Positions 44,871-56,800 of a stretch of 64,000 nucleotides of DNA are shown here, in pieces; the first letter of the stretch is position 1; each line of letters starts with the position of its first letter. Under the pieces are notes generated by a model. That model ran no database searches. It saw only the letters and a list, made by a program, of their open reading frames with translations, and had not been told where the DNA came from. This DNA is from Castor canadensis (taxonomy: Eukaryota; Chordata; Mammalia; Rodentia; Castoridae), in the NCBI RefSeq assembly GCF_047511655.1, contig NC_133392.1, positions 89,025,042 through 89,089,041 on the forward strand, read 5' to 3'. The position numbers and the translations under genes are program-made.

Positions 44871-47320
44871 TTGAAGTAGAAATGAGACCAGAGCTTAGCA
44901 ACCTGAGGCACAGGGATGTACCCATGTTAGTCTAATACTGCCTTAGTGGTCTGTCAAGATGTTTTGATGTTAAGTAGTCACCAATTAAAAGGCACTGTGT
45001 TGAATGGACATGTGGGTGGTAGTAGTGCTGCTTATCTTTCCTTAGACCATGGGGTCCATATTCCTAGAAACCTTTTGCAACAGTATTTTCTATGACACTG
45101 AACATAGCCTTATATCTTCACACCCACTTGTGACATAGGCCAGAAGTTGAGAAAAATGTTGTTGGTAAGAGTTACATATGGCAGATAGAAGTTTTCAAGT
45201 GAGGTCAGATGTAGGCCTGAAAGAAAAAGGCAAGTTCTGCTAGTTCTGCAGTGGTTCTCAAACTTGACTGCAGCAGGATGACTCAAATGGCTTGTTAAAA
45301 GATTGCAGGGTGTCACTCCCAGAGCCTACATTCTAGAGTGACAGATATATACCAAATAAATTACAATTATTAGTGTTAGAACATAGTAAAGCAGATTTAG
45401 TTTTTGTAAAATATTTAAAAGGCTACTGCATTGAAAACTTAACACTGCATCTACAGGCCCTTAAAGACAAAAGTACAAATAAGAATATGTGAAAATAGTA
45501 ATTAGCATTTTAAACAAGTTTCCAGGAAATACTGGTATTGCTGGGCTGGGTTCTTGTACTCTGACAACCCACCACTGCTCTCATTATGATAATGTGGGAG
45601 AAAGAGCAGGTTCTATGGAACTCCCTCCCTACCTTTAAAGAGTCTTGCCACAAGGTAAGAGCCAGAAAGGGGTCCAGCAAAAGCTGGCTCTCAGTCCATC
45701 TCTCCCTTACAGCTCTTTGCACAGGCTGCAAATACAAGCAGGATAACATATTTCAAAATGTCAGGTGTTTGACAGACAGGGAAGAGATTTTTTTTAGGAA
45801 TCCTGTCAACAAAGCATGGAGGTAAACTAGAGCTCTCTGGGTAAACAAGTCTGTTGTTTCTGGTCCTGCCCTCCACTATCATCCCCACTCTGCAGTTTAT
45901 CTCAGAAATGTTCTCCCAACACCAGTTTCCTTTTGTTCATTTGTTCTGGTATAGGATTAACAGTAGACTAGAGGGATGGGTACTAGCCCACTGGGGATGC
46001 TGGTTCCAGGTTTCTCTTTCCCATGTTGCCCAGGGTGAGGTACAGTCCCAATTTTGGACCTCATCTCCTGCAATATGAATTTTCTGGATTAAGAATGTAA
46101 GAAACCTTTTAATATTACAATCCTGTAGGTTAGATTACTTTAAGGACAAAGGTAGATACAATCCAATCTCTTTTTTGTTTGTAAACGGCTCTACAGATAT
46201 TTCCAAATTTATTATTTCATACCTATGTGCATCCTTCACATTACTGCACTTTTGAGCTAAGCTCAGGGGTACATTTATTTAAATAACCCTGAATTGCACT
46301 ATGAAATAGGTTTCCCAAGCTTTTCCTTCTATGCCTAAGAATGTTTTCATGCTTTTACTTGAGGAAAAACTAAACCTACGACTTTAAAATAAGACAAAAC
46401 CAAAATAAAATACCCAACCAACCAAAGTCCCATTAAAATAAAAAATGTAATAAACACAAAAACAAGTTTACATACTATGGTGAATTTGTGGTAGACAAAG
46501 GTACAAGCTTTGAACCTATTAACATAATAGTAACACCATAATGTACAGAAGCCTTCAATAACTCACATTCTTGATGGAAAGCAGAAGGCTCTGCTAAAGA
46601 ATTTATGCTGACCGTGGGGTGGGGTTAAACCTGGATCTGGGTCTGAGTTAAAGAAGGTGGAGAATGGAACTAAAAAGCAGACTGTGCATGTAAAAGAGGT
46701 CTCTCTGGTCCACAGTCATAAACAAGACCCCTGATTGGGTAGGTCAGGAAGCTACAGGGACTAACAAGGGGAAACTGGTATTTATACCAGTTTACTATGT
46801 GCCAAATATGTTTACTACGTACCAAGTCTTTTCCTAAAAAAGCACCTAACAAAATAACATTTGCCATATAATCTTACAATCCTAAAGGTGGCATAATTAT
46901 CATTTTACTGGTAAGAGTTATTTATGAATTGAAGCCCAAAAAAGCAACATAGTATGTAAGGGAGGCTGAATATGAACTCAGGACCATTTCACTACTATAT
47001 TCTTTTTCCTTATTACTCTACTACCTATAAGCCTAATTTAAAGTTGCTGTTTAAACTGACTTAAACTTTTATAATAAATGGTACTGTAAGATTTCCTTTT
47101 GAGGGAAAAAAAAGCTTTTTTCAGTTGGTTCTACAGAAAACTAACCACCTTGAGCAGCTTTTGGGGTATGGTAATTCACAGTGAGTCAAAGCTTCTTGTA
47201 CAACTATAAAATAGCAGAGGAATTTGTCTTACAGTACAGAAATAAAAGTGTTAACAACTAAAATTTAAACTGTGAACTAAATTATTTACATGCTTACCAA
47301 GCTCTTCTTACACAAAAGGG
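44871..47320. other. Single-copy DNA, perhaps distal SH3GLB1 3'UTR
   Basis: No coding sequence. A MER5A fragment lies at 45247-45320 ('agtggttctcaaacttgact') and a MIR at about 46780-47000. The human gene has a long 3'UTR of several kilobases, so part of this stretch could be transcribed from the minus strand. Candidate minus-strand AATAAA hexamers exist (for example plus-strand 46208-46213), but I cannot tell which, if any, is used. Confidence 0.35.
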
Positions 47321-47322
47321 TA

Positions 47323-47515
47323 TTTATTTTTTTGGTGGGACTGGAATTTGAATTCAGGGCTTTACACTTATAAAGCAGGTACTCTACTGCTTAAGCCACA
47401 CTCTAGTCTGTTTTGCTCTGGTTATTTTGGAGATGGGTTTCAGGAACTATTTGTGCGGGCTGGCCTGGAACCTCCATCCTCCCTAGGATTACAGGTGTGA
47501 GTCACTGTGCCCGGG
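47323..47515 (-). mobile_element. Composite SINE
   Basis: Reversed two-part unit with 'tttgaattcagggc', 'tactctactgcttaagcc', and the 7SL-like half ending 'tgtgcccggg'. It lies in the same orientation as SH3GLB1 transcription. Confidence 0.85.
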
Positions 47516-48119
47516 TACAAAATGGCATTTAAATACTCAGCTTTTTAAAGTGCAAAAATGTATCATTTTGATAAGAGTACGATTCCCTGAAAAAACAAAC
47601 AACTTCTGCATGTTATACTTAAGCCAGTCTGAACTACTTATTCTCTCTTGGCTCTAGGCCTAGTACATCTTTTTCTCCTTCTACCTGGAACAATTCCTCC
47701 CCAAAGCATTTCTCTCTTCAGAGCTGACTTAGAGGATTCCTACAGACAGTACTGTACCGTGGATTTCTTCCATCAAAACACTAACCCTGTTAATAGGACA
47801 AATGCTTACCAATTTTTCTGTATCCTCCACTGGTCTTTAAATCCTGCAAGAGCAAGGACTATATGCATTTAGCTTGTAGTAGTATACCTAGTTAAACAAC
47901 ACAGCATCTGACCCTCAACAAATGTTTGTTGAATGAATGAGAACAACAGAAGTTCTAACACAGGAAAAAAAAAAAAGAAAGGCCAGATTGTTCATTTATG
48001 GCAACTGCTGGTTCACAGAAAAAGCCCAATAGCAATTCTCTGGCTCTAAATGTGTCATTAGTAATTTCAACAGTGTATGCTTCATAACCAGAGATCCTGA
48101 CCAAGATAACCTACATTCA

Positions 48120-49065
48120 TTAAGAAATTTTCAAAGTTTTATTAGTGAGCCCAGAGTAAACAATTTGGTCTGCATATAATTTACAGTGAATGTAGTTGCA
48201 CTAAACCATATTTTTATACAGACTTGTTCAGTAACAAATCTTTTTTTTTCAACTGTACTGTAGTACGTTCTTAATGAATCAAATTCTATGCATTAAATTG
48301 TGCTAATCGAATAATCTTAAAAACTAATTTCAGAGAATATAATTTGTCCCAGATGTTCTAGAACTTTAACTGTATCAGAGGAATATGGCAATGCTTTCCA
48401 GGAGTAGTTTTTCTTCAAAGAAACCATTCAGTAGTATCAAATAGCAAAAGGAGCAAACTAAAACAAAAAAACCTAAATACTCCCCCACCCCAACCACAGT
48501 ATTAAAATCATTTTGATGGCTACTGGACAGTAAGGTAAAATGGTGTAATTGCATTTGTTCAGGAAGCATTCAAAACCACTATTCTTCACAAAAGGAATTT
48601 ACATCCTGGAGCTCTTTTTTAAATCAAAAGTTGAAAGCAAATTTTAACTTTGTTCTTTGGCTACTGATTATACCTAATAAATGAGTCACTGGCATTAATT
48701 CACAATAAATTTATTTTACATAAAAGAAAAAGCTTGCTATTAATGAAAAAGTCAGTAAAAACAATTCTTCTGCTTTAAATTGGGGCTCAAAAGTAGAAGC
48801 TGCTTATTAGTGAAACCTCAGTAGAAAGAGAATTTTGTAAGAAAACATTCTTGGCATGAAAGCTCTAACATAAATTCTGTAATGGAATATTTACCATGCA
48901 ACTTCATTGGCAGAAAGGCCAGTTTCTCATGACTGGTTTTTTTTTTTCTTTTTTTTCCTCCCAGTCTCTTAAGACAGTAACATGGAAGACACTTAAAACT
49001 GCTTTATTTAGAGTTAACTGTTTATAAATATGGTGTCATGATGGTAAATTTCAAAGTCCCCCTAT
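48120..49065 (-). other. SH3GLB1: SH3GLB1 3'UTR, proximal part
   Basis: Follows the TAA stop directly, is AT-rich and contains no SINE or LINE, unlike most flanking DNA. This fits a constrained 3'UTR. The end is set by the candidate signal at 48138-48143; a longer form reaching further left is possible. Confidence 0.6.
48138..48143 (-). terminator. SH3GLB1: Candidate proximal poly(A) signal of SH3GLB1
   Basis: An AATAAA hexamer on the minus strand, 923 bases after the stop codon, followed by 'actttgaaaatttc' and then a T/G-richer stretch. It would give a 3'UTR of about 0.95 kb. Other hexamers lie nearer the stop (plus-strand 48710-48715 and 49003-49008). Usage is inferred. Confidence 0.45.
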
Positions 49066-49173
49066 TTAATTGAGCAGTTCTAAGTAGGTGATTGGCACCC
49101 TGCCCTTCTGATTTCCTCTTTCCCCCATTAGCCAGTCTGAATCCATTCCAATGACACTGAATACAGTGATCAC
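49066..49173 (-). CDS. SH3GLB1: SH3GLB1 last coding exon
   Basis: The exon starts after the acceptor 'ttttgtag' at 49173 and runs 35 codons to TAA at 49066-49068. It encodes the second half of the SH3 domain, from VITVFSVIGM to TYLELLN, human residues 331-365. The SH3 ligand-binding Trp is in 'DSDWLMGERG' and the conserved Pro and Tyr in 'VPITYLELL'. Endophilin B1 is a cytosolic membrane-curving protein; its SH3 domain binds proline-rich partners such as UVRAG in autophagy. It differs from the human sequence I remember by two conservative changes (I for V in SVIGM, R for K in QKGRV). The exon begins in phase 0, matching the donor of the preceding exon. Confidence 0.96.
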   Translation of the reverse strand: MITVFSVIGMDSDWLMGERGNQKGRVPITYLELLN

Positions 49174-49604
49174 CTACAAAATAAAATATTTCAAGTTATT
49201 AATATACACCAAGTAAGACTTATATTTAATTTCTTTAAACTATTTACTATTAAAGGACCTTAACATTATAATCATTTTTTCTGAGAGATAAAGGATTTTA
49301 TTGGAGGCAGTTTTATATACAAACTATTTAGCAGTTAAAAATTTAAAATATTTCTGTGATGTTCTATTATGTTACAGAATATATCTATATAAATATATTT
49401 GAAATCCACAAAATATTCATGACAAACTATTTCCAAGTAAGTAATGAGGAATTTGCTTTTTGTTGTGGTATGGGGGTTCAAACTTGGGCCTTGAGTGTGT
49501 CAGGCAGGCACTCCATACCCTCAGCCCTGGAATTTGCATTTTGTTGTAATAGAAGTTACGTGTGTTTGTTACGGATTTTTTTTTCTCAAACCCACATTAC
49601 TCAC
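49174..49604 (-). other. SH3GLB1: SH3GLB1 last intron
   Basis: 431 bases with donor GTGAGT at the 49604 side and acceptor TTTGTAG at the 49174 side. A tRNA-like SINE occupies part of it. Confidence 0.9.
49459..49530 (-). mobile_element. tRNA-like SINE in the last SH3GLB1 intron
   Basis: 'gggttcaaacttgggccttg' marks it. 'ggaatttgctttttgttg' on the left and 'ggaatttgcattttgttg' on the right (17 of 18) are the target duplication. Confidence 0.8.
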
Positions 49605-49833
49605 CTCGTCTGCCAGAAGTGATAGTTCAGTACTGTTTGCGGCATCATAATCATAGAGAACCCTGGCCTTCCTGCTGCCACTTGACTCTTTAAGGTCACT
49701 GACACTGGAAGCAGAGGTGATCACTAGGCCACTTGTTGAAGCCATGGCAGAAGAACCAACCACATTTGATAAAGTAGATGGCAGAGGTGTCCCAGAAGTC
49801 TGATTGTTGTTAGAAAGATAATTAGATGGAAAA
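49605..49833 (-). CDS. SH3GLB1: SH3GLB1 penultimate coding exon
   Basis: 229 bases, acceptor 'ttttcaacag' at 49833, donor GTGAGT after 'GCAGACGAG' at 49605. The first base completes the Ser codon begun in the upstream exon, so the frame is continuous. It encodes the linker after the BAR domain ('FPSNYLSNNNQTSGTPLPS', then 'GSSAMASTSGLVITSASS') and the start of the SH3 domain ('KARVLYDYDAANSTELSLL', containing the ALYDY-type motif). It corresponds to human residues 254-330 with the same length, 77 codons. Differences from human are confined to the linker (for example SGTPLPSTLSNVVG), as expected for a flexible segment. The linker is thought to be disordered. Confidence 0.96.
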
Positions 49834-49953
49834 CTGTTGAAAACAAAACAGCCAATTATCTATTTCCAAGTGATTAAAGTTTCTTAATAGTACCACTTGG
49901 TGGCACTGTTTACTCTCACCCAACCTCCCCATTGGAAAAGATTTGGAGATGCT

Positions 49954-50159
49954 ATTTATTTATTTAGCAGTACCGGAGTTTGAACTCAGGGCCTTAACCT
50001 TGAGTCACTCTACCAGCCCTATTTTTGTGAAGGGTTTTTTGAGATAGGGTCTTGCGAACTATTTGCCTAGGCTGGCTTCAAACTGCGATCCTCCTGATCT
50101 CTGCCTCCTGCTTAGTGACAATTACAGGATTACAGGTGTGAGCCACAGGCGCCCAGCCA
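49954..50159 (-). mobile_element. Composite SINE
   Basis: Reversed two-part unit with reduced tRNA-like half and a nearly complete 7SL-like half ('tgcgatcctcctgatctctg'). Confidence 0.88.
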
Positions 50160-50519
50160 GATGTTAATAATTTAATACTTAAATGATACAGTGTGTTGTC
50201 TAGCTTCTTCATCCCTCTTGGGCCAATTATACAAGAGACAATTCAGGTGGTATTTAAATACAAATCTTTGAAAATTTGTTTCAAAGTTGTCTTTAATAAC
50301 ACTGACTTAAAAAATTTAAAGATCATGGCTATTTTTCCCCAGAAAAAAATGGTTATCCTTAAACACTGCCAAAAACTTATTGGTATGTCTTACTAATCTT
50401 TTACTTTATGAGTTATTAAAAATACCAACAAAAAGCTAAACATCAGATACTACTATAAGAGTGAAGCTTTCTTATTTCTTTGAGAAACATTTAAATACCT
50501 GAACTGTCATAAAGCCAAC

Positions 50520-50690
50520 ACATCATATTTTCCTATTCATTCAAATAAATACTTATTATCTAATACGTTCAGCATTATGACCACAAGCCGAAGACAAAGA
50601 GATGAAATGATACCATCCCCTGAAGGACATACAGATTAAGTGAGGAGACAGACATTCAAATAATTCATTATGATAATTATTACTCATAAG
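50520..50690 (+). repeat. L2 fragment
   Basis: 'cattcaaataaatacttatt' and 'gaaggacatacagattaagt' follow the L2 3'-end pattern. Confidence 0.45.
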
Positions 50691-50929
50691 ATTCAATGGG
50701 ACAATATGGCAACTATTATAAGTTTATCTATTTTTAAGGGAAAAATTAAAGTTTTATTTCAGATCAGTGAAATCTTGTGATTAATATGCTGGTAAGCACA
50801 ATTTGAAGACAATTAGAATTTTCAATTTATTTTAAGTTACTGTTTCCCCAATAAAACTAAATGGAAAAAACAGTATAAAATGGCTAGCATCTAATCCTTC
50901 TAATTCAACTTTTTCTAAGGTCAGAAATG

Positions 50930-51002
50930 GTTGAGAATTGAACCCAGGGTCTTGTATGTATGCTAGGCAAGTGCTTTACCACTGAATCACACCCCCAGTC
51001 CT
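50930..51002 (-). mobile_element. tRNA-like SINE, older type
   Basis: 'gaattgaacccagggtcttg' and 'gctttaccactgaatcacac' match the older reversed tRNA-like unit. Confidence 0.7.
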
Positions 51003-51983
51003 CAAATTTAAGTTTTAGTAAATCTCTTAAGTTAGAAGTATACAAGCCCTCTTATTTGATAAATTGGGTGAAATTCATCCCTCTGGAAAACAGAATTCTC
51101 CTTTTCTTTTTATGATCATTGTACAATCTGAAAATCATAGTCAACCATCAGCAAAATTCCTGTATCTTTAACTTCACCCTTTTATGTTAGTGTTTATTTC
51201 CTATAATCTCATGGTTGAACCTAGAGTTGGAGTAGGAATCCTATAGTCTTCATGACTATTTTTAGATTCTTTTCTCTTACCAATTCTCTGAACCTCTCAA
51301 TTTCATGTTTTTTAACTACATACTTTCACTATCTCTTGTTGCAATCATCTGCAGATGCTTCATTTCTTCATTTGTTCTTTTTGTTTCTAAAAAAATTTTA
51401 ATTTTAATTCCTGGCAGTGTAATTTTTGGAGATTTAATATCCATATAGACAATTTTTCCAAAACTTTAGCCTCTTATAGTCATGAATTCTCTAGTGACCT
51501 TATTTGTCACCCATTCCCATAGTCAAAGCTAGACCATATCAATTCCAATAAATAACTACAACTTTTCTAATAATAATTAGCATCCTATCCTCTCATCATC
51601 CCTCTTTCTCATACTCACTTTAACAAGTCCACCAGAATATATGACCATACCAACACTTTACTCATACCCATTTTTAATTAAGATAATAACACCCTTGCAT
51701 ATACCCCTGTCTTTTACTTCATTGTACTCATTTGGTAAAAACTTCCCAATTTATCTATACTCAGTGTCCATGCATCTCCTGTGACAGAAAAAAATATAAA
51801 ATCATGCTGTTGGGTGTTAATGTGATTTATGATTAGGAACATCAGATGGGTCCACAATGCTTCCTAGCAATTACACTACATTTTCTAGTCCATTCACTTA
51901 TCCTCAAAATTCCAGCAATTTCCCCAACCCTTACACTCAGTTGAGCTTGTGTCCTTTTAATTGAGAGGAAGTAAGAACAATCA

Positions 51984-52068
51984 GGGGCTGAACGCGTGGC
52001 TCAAATAGTAAAGCATCTACTTTATCAGCACAAACCTCTGAGTCAAACCCTTAAAAAAAAAAAAAAAA
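51984..52068 (+). mobile_element. tRNA-like SINE
   Basis: A box 'tggctcaaatag', diverged B box 'gagtcaaaccc' and A tail. Confidence 0.75.
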
Positions 52069-52089
52069 AGAACCACTAGGAAATTGGTC

Positions 52090-52680
52090 ATTTTTCCTCT
52101 TGCTTTCAATGAGCTGTCTGTATTCTTGAGGTTAATTCCTCTGCATGTGCACAGATTCTTCCTTGCCTCTTAAGATCACTCTAGCAATTCCCCCCCTTTT
52201 TTGTTACATTTTCTCCCTCTGTTGTATCATTCATGTTGGGTTACAAACATGCCCTTATTTCTTCTATTTAAAAAAAAAACAACCCACCAGATTACACTTT
52301 CTCCTCAGGATACTGCCCTACTTTTCTGTTCTTCTTCATAATAGAACTCCTTGAAAGACTTACCTAAACTTACTGTCACAATTCTTCTATCTTACAAATT
52401 AGCTTTGTCTCTTTTATCAGTTAGTCTCACAAATTTAAATATCTGTGATATGCTGATGCTTCTAATACTTCTCTTTACTCCCAAACCTAATCCTAATTTG
52501 GTTTATCCTAATTTGGATACTGCCACTTAAATATTTGACAGATACCTCAAACTTGTATAAAACTGTGCTTCTAATATACCTGATGTAATTCCTATTTCTG
52601 AAACTTGCTCCTCTTGTGACATTTCCCCATTTTGATCACCCACAATTCTATTCTTTCAGTTGCTCAGGAAAAAAACTTGC
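52090..52680 (-). repeat. Probable old LINE fragment
   Basis: 'acctcaaacttgtataaaac' followed by 'gaaacttgctcctcttgtga' and 'cagttgctcagg' recalls an old mammalian LINE pattern read antisense. I cannot name the subfamily. Confidence 0.35.
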
Positions 52681-52688
52681 AGTAATTC

Positions 52689-52932
52689 TTTTTTTTGGTT
52701 GTATTGGTGTTTAAACTCTGGGCCTCACACTTGCTAGGCAGGCACTCTTAACCATTTGAGCCATTCCAGCAGGCCACCCCCTGCCCCCCACCATTCCTAA
52801 AGTTTTAGACAGCTGTTTTGTGTTGGGTTTTTGAGATAGGGTCTTGCTTTTTGCCTGAGCTGGCATCGAACCCCAATAATCCTGATCTCTGCCTCTCGAG
52901 TAGCTAGTATAGTGAGCCACAGGTGCCTGGCA
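52689..52932 (-). mobile_element. Composite SINE
   Basis: Reversed two-part unit. A C-rich run (52776-52795) separates the halves. Confidence 0.87.
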
Positions 52933-53180
52933 AAAGCTTCTTTTATATGGCACTAAAAATGTATCCACTTACGTTATCTTCTCATTTCTGTTAACATCCT
53001 TCTGTGCTAGAAAAGCTAAAAATGTTTTGTTACCTCAGAAGTCTGACAATTACTTAAGAAATCTAATTCTATGCAAGTTAACAGCCTTTCATTCTTCTTA
53101 TTGTCATTCCTGCTTATTAGATGCAAATATCAATTTTTTCTTTTGTCAGGACTTTTATAATGTGAAAAAAAAATGACCAC

Positions 53181-53281
53181 CTTCCCAGTTGTTTCTGGAG
53201 GTCTAACATGTACTGGTAACACTGTGCATAGTAAGTCATCTGGGCTTCTACAAAGTCATTCAGACAGCGGAGATGATGGGC
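53181..53281 (-). CDS. SH3GLB1: SH3GLB1 coding exon, end of BAR domain
   Basis: 101 bases, acceptor 'tcctttacag' at 53281, donor GTGGTC after 'CTGGGAAG' at 53181 (a GTGG donor, weaker than consensus). It reads AHHLRCLNDFVEAQMTYYAQ followed by CYQYMLDLQKQLGS, human residues 221-254, identical to the human sequence as I remember it. This is the last helix of the BAR domain, which forms the crescent dimer that senses and bends membranes. It ends two bases into the Ser codon completed at 49833. Confidence 0.97.
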
Positions 53282-53732
53282 CTGTAAAGGAAATGTACAA
53301 TAAGTTCACAGCAGCTCTTAAAAGTGGTAAATGCTAAGGAGATGGCACGGCAGGTGACAGAAGACATTATTGTGAGAGAGAATCACAGGGTTATAAAGAT
53401 TGATCTTGGTAAACAGTAGAGTCAACAAAAGCCAACATGAAGATTTGATGAGTGTGGAAGAAGAGGGTTATGATAAGTAAAACTTTAAGATATTTTTTCA
53501 CATAACTTGGGAAGCACAACAATTAAAATTTCCTTAACAAATGGCTGAAAAGCAAGCTTAGTATTTAGTCCTCAAATAGCTTTAGGATTATCAAAGTTCT
53601 TTTTTGTTTTGAGACAGGGTATTGGTTATGTTGCCCAGATTGGCCTCAAACTCATCCTCCTTCTGCTTCAACCTCCAGAGTGCTACATCAAATTCTTTGC
53701 TCTAAATGAAATGCCAATGAACGAACACTCAC
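53282..53732 (-). other. SH3GLB1: SH3GLB1 intron
   Basis: 451 bases with donor GTGAGT at 53732. It contains a B1-like monomer at 53598-53690. Confidence 0.9.
53598..53690 (-). mobile_element. B1-like SINE monomer
   Basis: 'gagacagggtattggttatg' and 'tgcccagattggcctcaaac' are the reversed 7SL-type monomer. Confidence 0.75.
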
Positions 53733-53822
53733 ATGTGTACTGCTGATTCCCTCTAGCAGAAGTCTGGTAATCTCTGCTTGACGATCAAATTCACTTTGAG
53801 TTATTCTTAATTCCTGTTCAGA
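53733..53822 (-). CDS. SH3GLB1: SH3GLB1 coding exon, BAR domain helix
   Basis: 90 bases, exactly 30 codons, phase 0 at both ends. It encodes SEQELRITQSEFDRQAEITR then LLLEGISSTH, human residues 191-220. The donor is GTGAGTG. The acceptor is poor: the bases before it read 'cttaatttaag' with few pyrimidines, although the exon is needed for the BAR fold and must be spliced in. The residues form part of the long BAR helix facing the membrane and the dimer partner. The two cassette exons at 57457 and 59081 join immediately upstream of this exon. Confidence 0.97.
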
Positions 53823-56800
53823 CTTAAATTAAGACAGAGTTTTAGAATCTCATTAGAAGACTTAATCTATTTTATTTCCATTTGCTTAGACAGTTAGAAA
53901 AATCCACCAAACAAATCCCATGGTATAATTTGTTAATTCGCTGATTCTTCTAAACCTTATTTTTGTATCATTCAACCTCTACAAAAATGACTCTTTACTA
54001 GCACTTGACTCAAAATTCTATTAAGACCAAACCTAAGTGACATACTCTTAAGAGCCTAGAAAACCTACTACAGACAAGTCAGGATTTTCATTCATTTTCT
54101 AATTTCTGCTTTGCTAAATTTAGGAGTACTATAGTTTTATAAGTATAAGATAACATTTCTGTTAAAAACCTCTCAAATATTTCTATGTTTTTTTACTCTG
54201 AAGTTAACAGTAGTCTTCAATTTCAAATGCAAGATTTTAGAGTGAAGCCACAGGAGTTTTACCTCTTGTATTTAGTTACCAAACATTTATTTGTTAGGAA
54301 GAGCTCTTGGACTCCTTTCAAAGGATTCTTTGCCCTACTTTGTAAATGTCTTTTAAATTTCTTCCTATAAATAAAGTAGGTCTTAGGCAGAAATAAGATT
54401 AGGGTTTAAAGAGATTTTTTACAATTTATGATTGGCCTTTAGTCAGAGTTGTGCTGGTATACTGGTTCTCAAAAAAAAAAAAAAAAGAAAGAAAGAAAGA
54501 AAATGCTCTAACATCTTGATTTTTGTGGCAGAAATACTCCCACCATAGCTGATTTCAAGCTACTAAGGTGAAGTCGCTGACTTTGGAGCTGGGAAGAGAT
54601 GTATACACAGAATGCCACTACTTGCGTCAACCATCTGATATATTTAATGCTGGGACAAAATAATGCACTGAAAAATCAACAAGATCTAAAAATAGTAAAT
54701 ACTGGCAAAATACTTTCTTGAAACTTTAGTTAAAGGTAGTTAGTAATGAAGTGGGGAGGAGAAAATAAAACCTCACAGCTCTTTCAAAATAATTAGCTTA
54801 CCCCACCATGGGAATTATCACTGGTGACAATGCTATTATGGTATTTTGTTACTACTGCCCTACGATGTTTCTAAGATGTAATAAATATAAAACAAGATCT
54901 GAACTTTTTCCTTTCACACCCCATCTCCATTTCACTTTGGTGGCCAATAGTTAATGAAGTGAGCCAGTCAACACAGAAGTAGCACAATGTAAACAATCAG
55001 TTACTATAATATCCCACACCCGGCAGAGGGAAGAACTGACTGCGATACTGAATTTATAAAAACAAGCTTGAATTACACAAAAGTAAAAATTAAAATTTCA
55101 GTAAAACCAAATACTTTAGCAGGGTTAAAGTTAGCTTTATCTAGAAGCTAGTATGAAGCAGAAAAAAGTGCCAGGAGAAGAAAAGAATCCTTTCCCCAAG
55201 GAAGGGAAAGGAAAACCAATCACTTCAGTGCTGCATTTGTACTACTTATTGTTTTGACTGTTTGGATACAAAATGGCTTTGGTTAATAACAGAACTAAAC
55301 TTGGGTAGTTTCATGTAGATCTCTGTGAAAGTACAATCTGACTTAGCCTTTAATAGAAATGGCAGAAGGGCCTACTGAATGGCAATATTTCTGTATGAAA
55401 AGTAAAGTAGCAGATTAAAGTGAGCAGGAAGTTTAAGATAGAAATGGAAATTTTTTAATACTAAGAACACTGAATAAGAGTATTAAATGATTTCATTAAG
55501 GACAAGGCATCAATCTTCCGTATTTGAATAAAATTTAATACTTAAGTGAAGAAAGGCACCATGTTACAAACATTGCTGAATGCCCCAAACCACCTAAACT
55601 TCTGAATATATAATTGAGTATAATAATCTAAGAGGTTAAGGGAATTAAATTAGATTCAGCATTATCAGTTTGCTTAGAAACAAAATGATCTATACTAGAA
55701 AGGTGAGAAATGTTTAAAGACAATGAATTTCACAGCTGATATTCTGTCGTCCAGAGTATCTTAGTCCCTGACTTATAAGGTGTAGAGTTGTACGGAAAAG
55801 ACCTATTAGGAATTATTGTTACTAACTAATCTAGACTGTATGATAATGCAGCATGAGTTAGGCAAATAGTAAGAGTTCTTTTAAGATGTAATTTGGAAAA
55901 TGGGCAAGAATCTATTGGTCTGTGACGTAAGGATTGAGTATACATAAGCCAGAAGTTTTGGTTATACTTCTAAGGCATTTGCTGTAACAATCTTGGGTGT
56001 TACCTACTTTTTAAAAATGAGCTTACATTTTAAAATATTCCATGAACATAAAAGTTTTAAAATTTATACATTTTAAAGTAATAAAACAACAGAAGTGAGA
56101 ACTACAGAAAAAGGTCTCTTCAAATTCATTTTGACAAACTTCCTCATCCCTTTTCTATATAATATAAACATTTTAAAATTTTCTCCAATTTACTATATCA
56201 ACCATTTCCCAAACTTATGGAGGGTGCAAAATCAAGTCAGATTTTTTTTTTTTTGGGTGTACTTATATACCAACCAAAGGGGAGACACCCTGGTTTTCTT
56301 GTTCAGCTGATTGCTCTGCTCCCTTTTCATGCTAGAAGTTCAGGAAGAAATCAGAAACTAGGATAGAACCATACTAAACTGATGAAAAGATTCCACAAAG
56401 GCAATGAGAGAATAAGCCAAGAAGGGCTTTTTTTTTTTTTTTGGTGGTACTGGGCTTTGAACTCAGGGCTTCATGCTTTCAAAGCAGGTGCTCTACCACT
56501 TGAGCCACATCTCCAGTCCAAGAAGGGCTTTCTAAGTCATAGAATCAACAGGTCAATAACCTATGCATGAAACAGATTATATAGCCAGCAACCCTACAAG
56601 TCAGAATATAAAAAATTAAAAGTTTACAAAGCTATTAAAAGTCAAGGGACATAGTTACTACCTGCCCCCATTCCCTAGCATCATCCTCATGTGGAAGTCA
56701 GATTTTGATAGGCTCCAGCACTGGAAGTAAATGAAAAATGCTTCTGAAGACCTAAAATAGCATTTGAAACAAATCTGCACTGAACTCATAATTTTATTCT

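Larger units (their letters stand above)
49834..53180 (-). other. SH3GLB1: SH3GLB1 intron, repeat-bearing
   Basis: 3.35 kb. It holds composite SINEs at 49954-50159 and 52689-52932, tRNA-like SINEs at 50930-51002 and 51984-52068, and an L2-like fragment at about 50520-50690. The pyrimidine-rich stretch at about 52090-52680 resembles an old LINE. No extra exon was recognised. Confidence 0.75.

Noticed and set aside
1..48000. Exons of SELENOF, expected as the next gene beyond the SH3GLB1 3' end
   Set aside because: None of its coding landmarks, including the UGA selenocysteine region, could be found. In human the two genes are far apart, so absence is expected.
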